Assembly: GCA_023418575.1 (NCBI GenBank)
Contig: JAEZZM010000050.1
Span: 1-44,090, forward strand
Length of the DNA: 44,090 bases
From: Actinomycetes bacterium
Lineage (GTDB): Bacteria; Actinomycetota; Coriobacteriia; Coriobacteriales; JAEZZM01
Reading direction: 5' to 3'
The position numbers were made by a program, and so were the translations under genes. Shown here in pieces: positions 15,201-22,802 of the stretch (positions within the stretch are counted from its first letter, which is position 1; each line of letters starts with the position of its first letter). Below the pieces are notes generated by a model. That model saw nothing but the letters and a program-made list of their open reading frames with translations, had not been told where the DNA came from and made no database searches.

Positions 15201-16673
15201 GTGTGCAATAAAAAGAATACCTTGCATCATTATGATGTTATTATTGTTGGGGCTGGAATAGCTGGTTGTTCTCTAGCTAGAGAACTTTCTGCCTATAATC
15301 TTTCTGTAGCAGTGTTAGAGCGTTCCTATGACATTGCTTCTGGTGCTACCCGTTCTAACTCAGGCATTGTTCATGGCGGATACGATCCGCTGCCTGGAAC
15401 AAAAAAATCTTATTACAACTTAAAAGGAAAACAAGAATTTTCGCGCCTTTCTAAGGAGCTGGGTTTTAGATACCAAGAGCGCGGAACCTTGCTTATTGCC
15501 TTAAATGAAGATGAATTACTTGGCTTAAATGAACTCTATCAGCGTGGCGTAAGTCTGGGTGTTGAAGGTTTAAAAAAGTTGAGTCCAGAGGAAGTTTTGG
15601 AGCTTGAGCCAAATTTAAATCCCAAGGTAAAGGGAGCGATGCTTTGTGAGTCTGCGGGCATTTGCGATCCCTTTGGCATCTGTGTTGCCTATGCAGAAAA
15701 CGCTGCAGCAAACGGTGTAGATTTTTACTTTGAGCATGAGCTTTGTGAGGCAAGCAGAAACGATGACGCTAGTTTTGAGCTTATTTGCAAAAATGCTCAG
15801 CACTTTAATGCTCAGGTAGTTGTTAATTGTGCTGGAGTGTATGCCGATAAGGTCGCTGCTCTTTTTGGGGATCACTCTTTTGAGATCCATGCGGTAGCAG
15901 GTGAATACCTGGTATTTGACAGGGCTCTTGAAGGGGAGTTTAAGCACACCATCTTTATGGTGCCCTCAAAACTTGGCAAAGGTGTTTTGGTGACTCCAAC
16001 AGTTGAAGGCAATATTTTAGTTGGACCTAATGCATATGATCGAGAGGATAAATTAGATCTAGCTACTCATGCTACTAGCTTGCAAGAAATGCTTTCAAAA
16101 GCGCAAGAGCTTACGTGGCCAGCTCTGACTCGCAAACATATAATTCAAAATTTTTGCGGTTTAAGACCCAAGCCTCGTGAAGGCGGAGATTTTATTATTG
16201 GAGCTTCTGCTCATGTTGAGGGGCTTTATCATATTGCGGCCTTTGAATCCCCAGGGCTTACGGCCGCTCCTGCAGTGGCCTTAGAGCTTTCTTTTCAGAT
16301 AGCTCAAAAGCTTTCAGCGGTGCAACGCCAAGATTTTATCGCCCACAGAACTCAGGCACCCCGTTTTATTGAGCTTAGTGACGAAGAGCGCAAACGTATA
16401 ATTGAACAAGATCCTAACTACGCTCACATTCTGTGCCGCTGTGAACAGGTAACAAAGGCTGAGATTTTAGCCTGTATGGATGGTCCGCTGCCGGTGTATT
16501 CAATTGAGGCTATTAAGCGCCGCTGCAGAGCGGGTACAGGACGTTGTCAGGGAGGATTTTGTGCTCCTGTGATTGCAGAGCTTATTGCAAGCAAACGGGG
16601 CTGCAGCATACAAGAGGTGTTAAGAGCGGGAAGTTCAACTGAGCTTGCTCCTTATAAGAGGGGGAGAAATTAA
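15201..16673 (+). CDS. GlpA-like FAD-dependent dehydrogenase with [2Fe-2S] domain
   Basis: A 490-residue DAO-family flavoprotein. The Rossmann FAD site VIIVGAGIAGCSLARE opens the protein, followed by GATRSNSGIVHGGYDP, typical of anaerobic glycerol-3-phosphate dehydrogenase and L-2-hydroxyglutarate oxidase-like enzymes. The C-terminus carries a BFD-like cysteine cluster (LCRCEQVTKAEI and CRAGTGRCQGGFC) that probably binds [2Fe-2S]. It would oxidise a hydroxy-acid or glycerol 3-phosphate and pass electrons to its two neighbours. The start is GTG 15201; the ribosome site (AAGG) is weak and close. The gene lies 19 nt after modC and 1 nt before the next oxidoreductase. Substrate is not certain, because no glycerol kinase or facilitator is nearby. 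Confidence 0.8.
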   Translation: MCNKKNTLHHYDVIIVGAGIAGCSLARELSAYNLSVAVLERSYDIASGATRSNSGIVHGGYDPLPGTKKSYYNLKGKQEFSRLSKELGFRYQERGTLLIALNEDELLGLNELYQRGVSLGVEGLKKLSPEEVLELEPNLNPKVKGAMLCESAGICDPFGICVAYAENAAANGVDFYFEHELCEASRNDDASFELICKNAQHFNAQVVVNCAGVYADKVAALFGDHSFEIHAVAGEYLVFDRALEGEFKHTIFMVPSKLGKGVLVTPTVEGNILVGPNAYDREDKLDLATHATSLQEMLSKAQELTWPALTRKHIIQNFCGLRPKPREGGDFIIGASAHVEGLYHIAAFESPGLTAAPAVALELSFQIAQKLSAVQRQDFIAHRTQAPRFIELSDEERKRIIEQDPNYAHILCRCEQVTKAEILACMDGPLPVYSIEAIKRRCRAGTGRCQGGFCAPVIAELIASKRGCSIQEVLRAGSSTELAPYKRGRN

Positions 16674-16674
16674 G

Positions 16675-17958
16675 ATGCTGAGCTGTGACGTTGCTATTAT
16701 TGGTGGTGGCTCAGCGGGTTTATCTGCGGCCTTATCGGCAAAAAAACAAGGTGCACAATCCCTCATGTTGTTTGAACGTGAGAATAGCTTGGGCGGCATA
16801 CTCAATCAGTGCATACATAATGGCTTTGGACTACATCGTTTTGGAGAAGAGCTTACCGGCCCTGAATATGCCCACCGTGATATTCAAGAAGTATTGAGCT
16901 TAGAGGGTCTAGAAGTGTTTACGCAGACTTCTGTCCTTAATTTGGATACCGAAAAGATGCAGCTTAAGGTTGTAGGACCAAAGTTGGGCCTAGAAGAGGT
17001 TCAGGCCAAGGCCATAGTTCTTGCTTGCGGATGCAGGGAAAGAACGCGTGGGGCAATAAATCTTGCAGGTTCAAGACCCAGCGGAGTGTTTACGGCCGGA
17101 TGTGCCCAGCGTTTAGTGAATATCAATGGTGCCTTAGTGGGTAAGCGCGTAGTTATTCTTGGATCGGGTGATATTGGTCTTATTATGGCTAGGCGCATGC
17201 TGTATGAAGGGGCAGAGGTCCTTTGTGTCTGTGAACTTATGAGCCAGCCCTCAGGTCTGAGAAGAAATATTGTTCAATGTCTTGATGATTATGGTATTGA
17301 GCTTAAGTTGTCTACTACGGTCGTTGAGGTACATGGCACTGATCGCCTTGAAGCGGTAAGTATTGCACAGGTAGATCCAGAAAGCCTTCAGCCAAACTTA
17401 GATAGTATAGAGCGCATAGAATGTGATGCTTTGCTTTTGTCTGTGGGTCTTATCCCAGAAAACGGTCTTGCACAAAATGCAGGAATTCTCATTGATCCAA
17501 AAACTCAGGGGCCTTGGGTTAATCAACATCTCATGACGAGCGCAGAAGGAGTATTTTGCTGCGGCAATGAACTGCATGTTCATGATTTGGTTGATTTTGT
17601 TTCAGAAGAAGGAAAACTTGCGGGCGCTTCTGCTGCATGGTGGGCAGCTTATGGAAGAGAGGGGCATCTTGCTCATGCAGACGCAGAAACTCAGTTAATC
17701 TGCGGTTTTGGAATTGGAAGTGCAACTCCTCAAATCATCAAGCATCCAAAAGGTCAGGCAGAGGATCTAATTATTAGGTTTAGACCCAATCTCTCAGCAA
17801 AAAACGCTTCTGTTGTATTAAAGAGTGCAGGTGAGGTCATTAAGAAGCAAAAGAAGCTAATAGTAGTTCCTTCTGAAATGATGGATATTAAACTAAGCTC
17901 CCAAGAGCAAGCTCAACTTGGTGATACACTTGAAATCAGCCTTGAATTGGATGAATAG
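16675..17958 (+). CDS. NAD(P)/FAD-dependent oxidoreductase of the GlpA/DUF1667 module
   Basis: A 427-residue two-dinucleotide-binding-domain flavoprotein. It has an N-terminal FAD site (CDVAIIGGGSAGLSAALSA), the family-specific LGGILNQCIHNGFGLHRFGEEL block, and a second Rossmann motif (RVVILGSGDIGLIMARRM) for NAD(P). GVFCCGNELHVHDLVDFV near the C-terminus completes the FAD site. It is the usual middle member of the three-gene module with a GlpA-like dehydrogenase and a DUF1667 protein, and probably relays electrons between them. I chose ATG 16675, 1 nt after the previous stop and behind GAGGGGGAG; an extension from 16645 would lie inside the previous gene. The next gene starts 2 nt after its stop. 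Confidence 0.8.
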   Translation: MLSCDVAIIGGGSAGLSAALSAKKQGAQSLMLFERENSLGGILNQCIHNGFGLHRFGEELTGPEYAHRDIQEVLSLEGLEVFTQTSVLNLDTEKMQLKVVGPKLGLEEVQAKAIVLACGCRERTRGAINLAGSRPSGVFTAGCAQRLVNINGALVGKRVVILGSGDIGLIMARRMLYEGAEVLCVCELMSQPSGLRRNIVQCLDDYGIELKLSTTVVEVHGTDRLEAVSIAQVDPESLQPNLDSIERIECDALLLSVGLIPENGLAQNAGILIDPKTQGPWVNQHLMTSAEGVFCCGNELHVHDLVDFVSEEGKLAGASAAWWAAYGREGHLAHADAETQLICGFGIGSATPQIIKHPKGQAEDLIIRFRPNLSAKNASVVLKSAGEVIKKQKKLIVVPSEMMDIKLSSQEQAQLGDTLEISLELDE

Positions 17959-17960
17959 AT

Positions 17961-18422
17961 ATGTACGGGAAGAAAGATTTAGAGCAAGAGATTTCGCAAG
18001 AAGCTCAGCAAGAAGTTCTGCAAGAAGCTCAGCAAGAAACTGCGACTACTCAAAACATACGGTCTAAAAGAGAGCATAAAGAAATTACCTGTATACAATG
18101 TCCCTTGGGTTGCTTGATGGATGTTGAGCTAGAAGATGCTCAGGTAAGCTCAGTTAAGGGTTATACCTGTGGTAGGGGTAGAAAATATGCTCACAGTGAA
18201 GCTGTTGCGCCCGTGCGCACTATTACTACTTTAATGCGTACCAGTGTAAGCGACAAGCCCGTATCGGTTAAGACTTCTGCAGCTGTAGCTAAAGAAAAAA
18301 TATTTGATGTTCTTAAAGAAATTCATGCAAAAGAGCTTGATCACGAGCCTATAATAGGGGAGATTCTCATAGAAAACGTTGCCCTGACAGGAGTAAACGT
18401 TTTGGCAACATCTGAGCTCTAG
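17961..18422 (+). CDS. DUF1667 cysteine protein with repeat extension
   Basis: A 153-residue protein. Residues of about 38-150 form the DUF1667 domain: EITCIQCPLGCLMDVEL with two C-x-x-C-type cysteines plus a later GYTCGRGRKYA. The cysteines probably bind an Fe-S cluster or metal and make this the third subunit of the dehydrogenase module. The first 37 residues are unusual: a Gln/Glu-rich tract built from the 4-residue units QEIS, QEAQ, QEVL, QEAQ and QETA, encoded by 12-bp DNA repeats. DUF1667 proteins normally begin only a few residues before the first cysteine pair, so the tract is an extension or a non-functional readthrough. I keep ATG 17961, only 2 nt after the previous stop, but no later ATG is better. 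Confidence 0.75.
   Translation: MYGKKDLEQEISQEAQQEVLQEAQQETATTQNIRSKREHKEITCIQCPLGCLMDVELEDAQVSSVKGYTCGRGRKYAHSEAVAPVRTITTLMRTSVSDKPVSVKTSAAVAKEKIFDVLKEIHAKELDHEPIIGEILIENVALTGVNVLATSEL
17985..18044 (+). repeat. 12-bp tandem repeat in the DUF1667 gene
   Basis: Four or five units of 12 bp starting CAAGA (17985, 17997, 18009, 18021, 18033); the units at 17997 and 18021 are identical (CAAGAAGCTCAG). The period is a multiple of 3, so copy changes keep the frame. Confidence 0.75.
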
Positions 18423-18448
18423 CAGGTAACTTTACTTATCAATCTGTT

Positions 18449-18454
18449 TATAAT
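18449..18454 (+). promoter_or_regulatory. Probable -10 of the ABC exporter promoter
   Basis: A perfect TATAAT with a TG two bases upstream lies in the 186-nt gap after the DUF1667 gene. The expected -35 position (GTAACT, 18426-18431) is poor. The gap before the ABC gene is otherwise AT-rich with repeated TTTGAAT motifs (18535-18565). Confidence 0.4.
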
Positions 18455-18608
18455 GAGGTAAATGCTAACTTAGTTAAACTACAGCCGTATGACTATACGA
18501 TCTTGCGATCTTAGTGCTTAGATTCCTGTTGATTTTAGTTTAAGTTTGAATTTAAATTTGAATATGAATACAAAGGTAAACGGGAATGTGAATGTGGGGG
18601 AAGCATCA

Positions 18609-19397
18609 ATGATTGATATTCAAGCAGTAAGTAAAGTGTATCCAGGGGGTAAAAGGGCAAATGATAACATCTCTTTTACTATAGAAGAGGGTAGTATCTT
18701 TGGTTTACTTGGTCCCAATGGTGCAGGAAAATCTACCTTGCTTAAGCTTATGACAGGAGTGTTAAAGCTCGATCATGGGGATATTTTTCTTAACTCGCAT
18801 TCCATTAAAACTAGTCCACTAGAGGCTAAGCGTCAGTTTGCCTTTGTAACAGATTCTCCTGATAATTTTTTAAGGCTTACAGGCTTAGAATATCTCAATT
18901 TTGTTAGTGACGTGTATCAGATAGATACAGCGCTTAGACAAGAGAGAATCCAGCGTTTCTCAGAGCAGCTGGGGATGCAAGACGCTCTTCCTAATCAGAT
19001 TAACTCATATTCGCATGGTATGAGACAAAAAATGATGGTAATGGGTGCTTTAGTAGTTAATCCTCCCATTTGGATATTAGATGAGCCACTTATTGGTCTT
19101 GATCCGCGCTCTGCCTATAATCTCAAACAGTTGATGAAAGAGCATGTAGCACAAGGAAATACGGTAGTATTTTCTACTCATGTATTAGAGGTTGCACAGT
19201 CTTTGGTAGACAAGCTTGCCATTATAAATCAGGGCCGCCTCATCTTTTGCGGTAGCTTAGAGCAGCTGCGTGAACAGCAAGATTCTGATCAGGGTCTTGA
19301 AGAGATCTTCTTGGAGATTACGGATGAGTCCTATAGTAAGCAGCTCCAAGAAGAGCAAAAAATAGAACAGCAATTACATAATCCTTTTGCAGAATAG
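18609..19397 (+). CDS. ABC exporter ATP-binding protein
   Basis: A 262-residue ABC ATPase: Walker A GPNGAGKS, Q-loop region FAFVTDSPDNF, signature YSHGMRQKM, Walker B IWILDEPLIGLDP and the switch histidine STHVLEV. The order and the acidic tail fit CcmA/YhaQ-type exporters with a separate large permease, here the next gene, 18 nt downstream. The start is placed at ATG 18609 behind GTGGGGGA; an ATG at 18564 would add an Asn/Val-rich tail (MNTKVNGNVNVGEAS) without a ribosome site. The substrate is unknown: such pairs export lantibiotics, lipids or drugs, or only aid stress resistance. Confidence 0.85.
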   Translation: MIDIQAVSKVYPGGKRANDNISFTIEEGSIFGLLGPNGAGKSTLLKLMTGVLKLDHGDIFLNSHSIKTSPLEAKRQFAFVTDSPDNFLRLTGLEYLNFVSDVYQIDTALRQERIQRFSEQLGMQDALPNQINSYSHGMRQKMMVMGALVVNPPIWILDEPLIGLDPRSAYNLKQLMKEHVAQGNTVVFSTHVLEVAQSLVDKLAIINQGRLIFCGSLEQLREQQDSDQGLEEIFLEITDESYSKQLQEEQKIEQQLHNPFAE

Positions 19398-19415
19398 TGA
19401 GAGGGTTTGATAGCT

Positions 19416-21137
19416 ATGAACTTGTATTTTAAATTGTGCCGCGTTATCTCAAAGGCGGATGATTCATCACAGTATTTAACCGGAGGATCAAAAAAGATTT
19501 TTGGTATAAGCCCAGGAACCAAGGCTTATACCATTTTAAAAAAATCTTTAATGACTGTTTTGCTTTTGGTCTTTATGGCATATTCGGCCATGGTGGGTTT
19601 GGGTCTTGGCGCCTCAGGAATTTCTTTAGAATCTCTTGCGGAGGGTGCTACGGGCTTCATGGTTTTTATTTGCATCTTTTTTGGCATCTATTATGCGCTT
19701 ACTACCTTGTTTTTTTCAAAGGATATAAGCTCATATTTGGCTATGCCCATTGGCAAGAAAACCTTGCTTGCTGCTAAGTTGAGTGTGTATTTCTATCAAA
19801 TCTCAACCATCTGTCTTTTGCTTATCCCTGCTGTTATTACAGCTGGGCTTATGCAGGGCTATGCACTATCTTCATTGATACTGATTAGTGTTTTAATTGT
19901 TTTATGCGGCATTCCTGCCTCAGCTATTTGCCTGCTTATAAGTTATGCAATTATCCGCTGGACTAAGATAGGCAAAAACAAAGATCGCCTTATGACCATC
20001 ATAGGAGTTCTATCTGCTCTTGCCTCTATAGTGCTGGTATATCTTTTTTATTCCTCAGGTATTTTGGGCTATAGAGAAGAGGGTTTAAACTTAGATATTA
20101 ATCCCACCGCCAGTTCAGTATTAAGTATAGTTTTATCGTTTTTATCACCAGTAAAGCTGCTTATAACACCAATTTTAAAGGGATCAGCTTTAGTCAAGTT
20201 ACTGTGCTTTGCAGGAGCTATTTTAATTTGCGCTCTTTATATTGCTTTGATATTTGCATTGTATGCACCACAATATACCAGTTTGGCGTCCCAGTTTAAT
20301 GCAGGGGGAGCTCGCTTGCACAAAGCCTTAGATAAGGCAGAGTTGAGCAAGCAAAGTCAAAAGCTTAAGCTTGGCAAGAGTATCTCTAAATTGGAGTGGA
20401 TGCGTTTGCGTCGCTCTCCAATGATGTTGCAGCAGTATATCTTGGGACCCATTTTTGCTCCCCTCATAATGCTTATAGTCTTTTACTTTTCGATAAACAA
20501 CGCGCTTGAGTCGCAGATGAGCTTTTTTGCCATAGGAGACTGGTTAAAAAGCTCTGAATTTGGACCTTATTTGCTTAGTTTTGGTATACCTATAGCCTTT
20601 GCCTATGGTGTTTTTAGCTGCTCTTTTGGCGCTTACGCAGTTTCAGCACTTTCGCTTGAAGGCTCAGACTTTTTTAGAATTAAGGCCATGCCACTTGACT
20701 GGAAGACTTATCTATTCACCAAGCTCAAGATCTCACTGTTATTAAATGGTCTTTTGCCGCTCATATGCTATTTCCTACTGATGCTTATATGCGGTTTTGG
20801 CCCAGTTCTTACGCTTATCTATTGTGCAAGCATATTATTGGGTACTGTTTTAAGTTCTATGCTGGCAATTTTTTCTGACTGCGTTTCTCCAAAACTTGAT
20901 TGGGAAAATGAGAGCCAGCTTAAAAATAGGGTCTTTAGAATATACTTTTTGATGTTATGTAATTCTGCGCTTGCTGCTGTGTGCTGCGTGCCCGTATTCC
21001 TTTTGCATTTTTTGCTGGGTCTGGCTTTAATTACCAGTCTGATTATTCAGATTGTTCTTATCGCCATAGTATTTCAAACCATAAACTTTTTATTCTTTAG
21101 ATACGGGCCTCACTTCCTGCATCGTATAGAACAGTAG
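19416..21137 (+). CDS. ABC exporter permease
   Basis: A 573-residue integral membrane protein with about ten to twelve hydrophobic segments (first near FMAYSAMVGLGLGA, last near LALITSLIIQIVLIAIVF). A cytosolic loop of some 60 residues occurs in the middle (QFNAGGARLHKALDKAELSK and on to MRLRRSPMMLQQY). The segment SSYLAMPIGKKTLLAAKL is typical of 'putative ABC exporter' permeases such as those next to YhaQ-like ATPases. It is the only permease of the preceding ATPase and starts 18 nt after it. ATG 19416 is better spaced from GAGAGGG (19398-19405) than TTG 19407. No substrate is suggested by the sequence. A strong terminator follows. Confidence 0.8.
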   Translation: MNLYFKLCRVISKADDSSQYLTGGSKKIFGISPGTKAYTILKKSLMTVLLLVFMAYSAMVGLGLGASGISLESLAEGATGFMVFICIFFGIYYALTTLFFSKDISSYLAMPIGKKTLLAAKLSVYFYQISTICLLLIPAVITAGLMQGYALSSLILISVLIVLCGIPASAICLLISYAIIRWTKIGKNKDRLMTIIGVLSALASIVLVYLFYSSGILGYREEGLNLDINPTASSVLSIVLSFLSPVKLLITPILKGSALVKLLCFAGAILICALYIALIFALYAPQYTSLASQFNAGGARLHKALDKAELSKQSQKLKLGKSISKLEWMRLRRSPMMLQQYILGPIFAPLIMLIVFYFSINNALESQMSFFAIGDWLKSSEFGPYLLSFGIPIAFAYGVFSCSFGAYAVSALSLEGSDFFRIKAMPLDWKTYLFTKLKISLLLNGLLPLICYFLLMLICGFGPVLTLIYCASILLGTVLSSMLAIFSDCVSPKLDWENESQLKNRVFRIYFLMLCNSALAAVCCVPVFLLHFLLGLALITSLIIQIVLIAIVFQTINFLFFRYGPHFLHRIEQ

Positions 21138-21244
21138 GAGAGTAGGCGCAGTTGGCGTAGCAAAGTTTGCAAAGTTTTGGGGCTGAGTGCCAAATGTTAA
21201 GCCATAAGCCTCAAAGAGTCTCACATACTATCGCATAATATGCC

Positions 21245-21273
21245 TGGGCTGTCAGTATTTAACTGGCAGCCCA
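21245..21273 (+). terminator. Terminator of the ABC exporter operon
   Basis: TGGGCTGTCAG (21245-21255) pairs over 11 bp (one G-U) with CTGGCAGCCCA (21263-21273), followed by TTTGTGTT. It overlaps the promoter of the T-box leader. Confidence 0.6.
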
Positions 21274-21286
21274 TTTGTGTTATAGT
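21259..21286 (+). promoter_or_regulatory. pheST promoter
   Basis: TTAACT (21259-21264) and TATAGT (21281-21286) are 16 nt apart, with an extended -10 TGT before TATAGT. Transcription would begin near 21293 and run through the T-box leader. The -35 lies inside the terminator of the previous operon. Confidence 0.55.
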
Positions 21287-21294
21287 AATTGCTT

Positions 21295-21559
21295 AATGGC
21301 TGTGACGAAGATCTAAGGCGGGTAGCTCTTAGTCTTAGGTGTTTCACTTCTGAGCTGCAAGATTGAAGGGTAAGCATGCCTTGCTACAGGATAAGCTTGC
21401 TTGTGTAGGTTTTGCCGGTAACCTCCGTAATAGGTTTTAATAAGCGGGGTCATTGCGCCCAATCAAGGTGGTACCGCGGTATAGTTCATGGGATTTCTTC
21501 CTAATAATCTATGTCGTCCTTGAGTAATCAACACAGATTGCTTGAGGGCTTTTCTTTTT
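21295..21559 (+). ncRNA. T-box riboswitch leader of pheST
   Basis: The leader has the T-box core AAGGTGGTACCGCGG (21465-21479). An intrinsic terminator follows: 21516-21529 pairs with 21536-21549, with TTTTCTTTTT after it. About 170 nt of stem I and linker structure precede the core. Uncharged tRNA would bind the stem I specifier and the T-box bulge and prevent the terminator, turning on the synthetase when the amino acid is scarce. The downstream gene is pheS, so the specifier should be a Phe codon; TTC triplets occur around 21345-21355, but I cannot fix the specifier loop by eye. Confidence 0.85.
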
Positions 21560-21623
21560 CTTGCATCTGTGTAGACTGACTAGGTCACATTTGTTGTTAG
21601 CTGTATGTATGGAGGAGAAAAGC

Positions 21624-22694
21624 ATGGAACAGCCGCAGACGCTTCTAGAGCTACATGACTTAGAACAGAGCTCTCTTAGGGCCTTTGATGGGGCACAAAC
21701 AAGTGTAGAGCTTGAGGAATTGCGCGTAGCAATTTTTGGTAAAAAAGGTACATTAACAAGCATTTTAAAGCAGATGGGAAGCTTAAGTCCTGAAGAGCGC
21801 CCCATCATTGGAAAAAGTGCTAATGAACTTAGGCTTAAACTAGAGCAGGCCTTTGAAGCTAAGCGAGAGTACTTGCGTGATCAAGAGCTTGAGTCACATA
21901 TTGCCCAGTCCGCTCTTGATATTAGTTTACCCGGTAGAACGCGCCCCATTGGTTCTCAACATCTTATCAATCAGATTAAAGATCAAATGATAGAAATCTT
22001 TGCTGGTCTTGGTTATCGTATTTATGATGGCCCTCAGGTAGAAACTGATTATTACAATTTTACAGCCTTAAATACTCCCGCTGATCACCCTGCCCGTGGC
22101 ATGCAGGATACGTTTTATATCAAAAATGAAGAAGCCCAAGCGGGGCAGGTTACAGGGGAATCCTTGGTTTTACTTAGAACTCAAACTTCTGGTGTGCAAG
22201 TGCACACTATGGAGGAGAAAAAGCCTCCTATTTTTATGATTGCCCCTGGTAGAGTCTATAGAAGAGATGTTGCAGACCCTAGTCATCTCCCTATGTTTAA
22301 TCAGCTTGAAGGTTTGGTTGTCGATAAGGGCATTACCTTTGCAGATATGAAAGGTACCATAGAGTACTTTTTGACTGAGGTTTTTGGTAAGGAACGCAAG
22401 GTTCGCTTTAGACCCCACTTCTTTCCCTTTACTGAACCAAGCGCAGAAGTTGATGTAAGCTGCGGTGTTTGCCATGGAGAAGGCTGTCGTTTTTGCAAGG
22501 GAGTAGGCTGGATTGAGGTAATGGGCTGCGGCATGGTTGACCCTAATGTTTTTGGCTTTGTGGATATTGATCCGGAAGAATATAGCGGTTTTGCCTTTGG
22601 TATGGGAATAGAGCGCATTGCAGCACTCAAGTACAATGTTCCAGATTTAAGAATGCTTGTAGAAGGAGATATGCGTTTCTTGCGTCAATTCTAA
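21624..22694 (+). CDS. pheS: Phenylalanyl-tRNA synthetase alpha subunit
   Basis: A 356-residue class II aminoacyl-tRNA synthetase subunit that holds the active site for charging tRNA-Phe. After an N-terminal coiled-coil arm (residues of about 1-90) come the GSQHLINQ, GPQVETDYYNFTALNTPADHPARGMQDTFY (motif 2 region), APGRVYRRD and FRPHFFPFTEPSAEVDV blocks and the C-terminal motif 3 GFAFGMGIERIAALKY. The start at ATG 21624 lies 9 nt after GGAGG (21611-21615). It is controlled by the T-box leader. A 108-nt gap separates it from pheT, longer than usual; that gap contains imperfect GCAGC/CAGCTG repeats but no recognisable gene. Confidence 0.96.
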   Translation: MEQPQTLLELHDLEQSSLRAFDGAQTSVELEELRVAIFGKKGTLTSILKQMGSLSPEERPIIGKSANELRLKLEQAFEAKREYLRDQELESHIAQSALDISLPGRTRPIGSQHLINQIKDQMIEIFAGLGYRIYDGPQVETDYYNFTALNTPADHPARGMQDTFYIKNEEAQAGQVTGESLVLLRTQTSGVQVHTMEEKKPPIFMIAPGRVYRRDVADPSHLPMFNQLEGLVVDKGITFADMKGTIEYFLTEVFGKERKVRFRPHFFPFTEPSAEVDVSCGVCHGEGCRFCKGVGWIEVMGCGMVDPNVFGFVDIDPEEYSGFAFGMGIERIAALKYNVPDLRMLVEGDMRFLRQF

Positions 22695-22802
22695 GTTGCT
22701 AGACGCAGCTGTCAGAAGTCGCTACCAGCTGCAGCAGCCAGATGTAGCCGTTAGATACAGCAAAAATCCCGTATTCAAGCAGTAGATACAAAGGAGCTAC
22801 TC

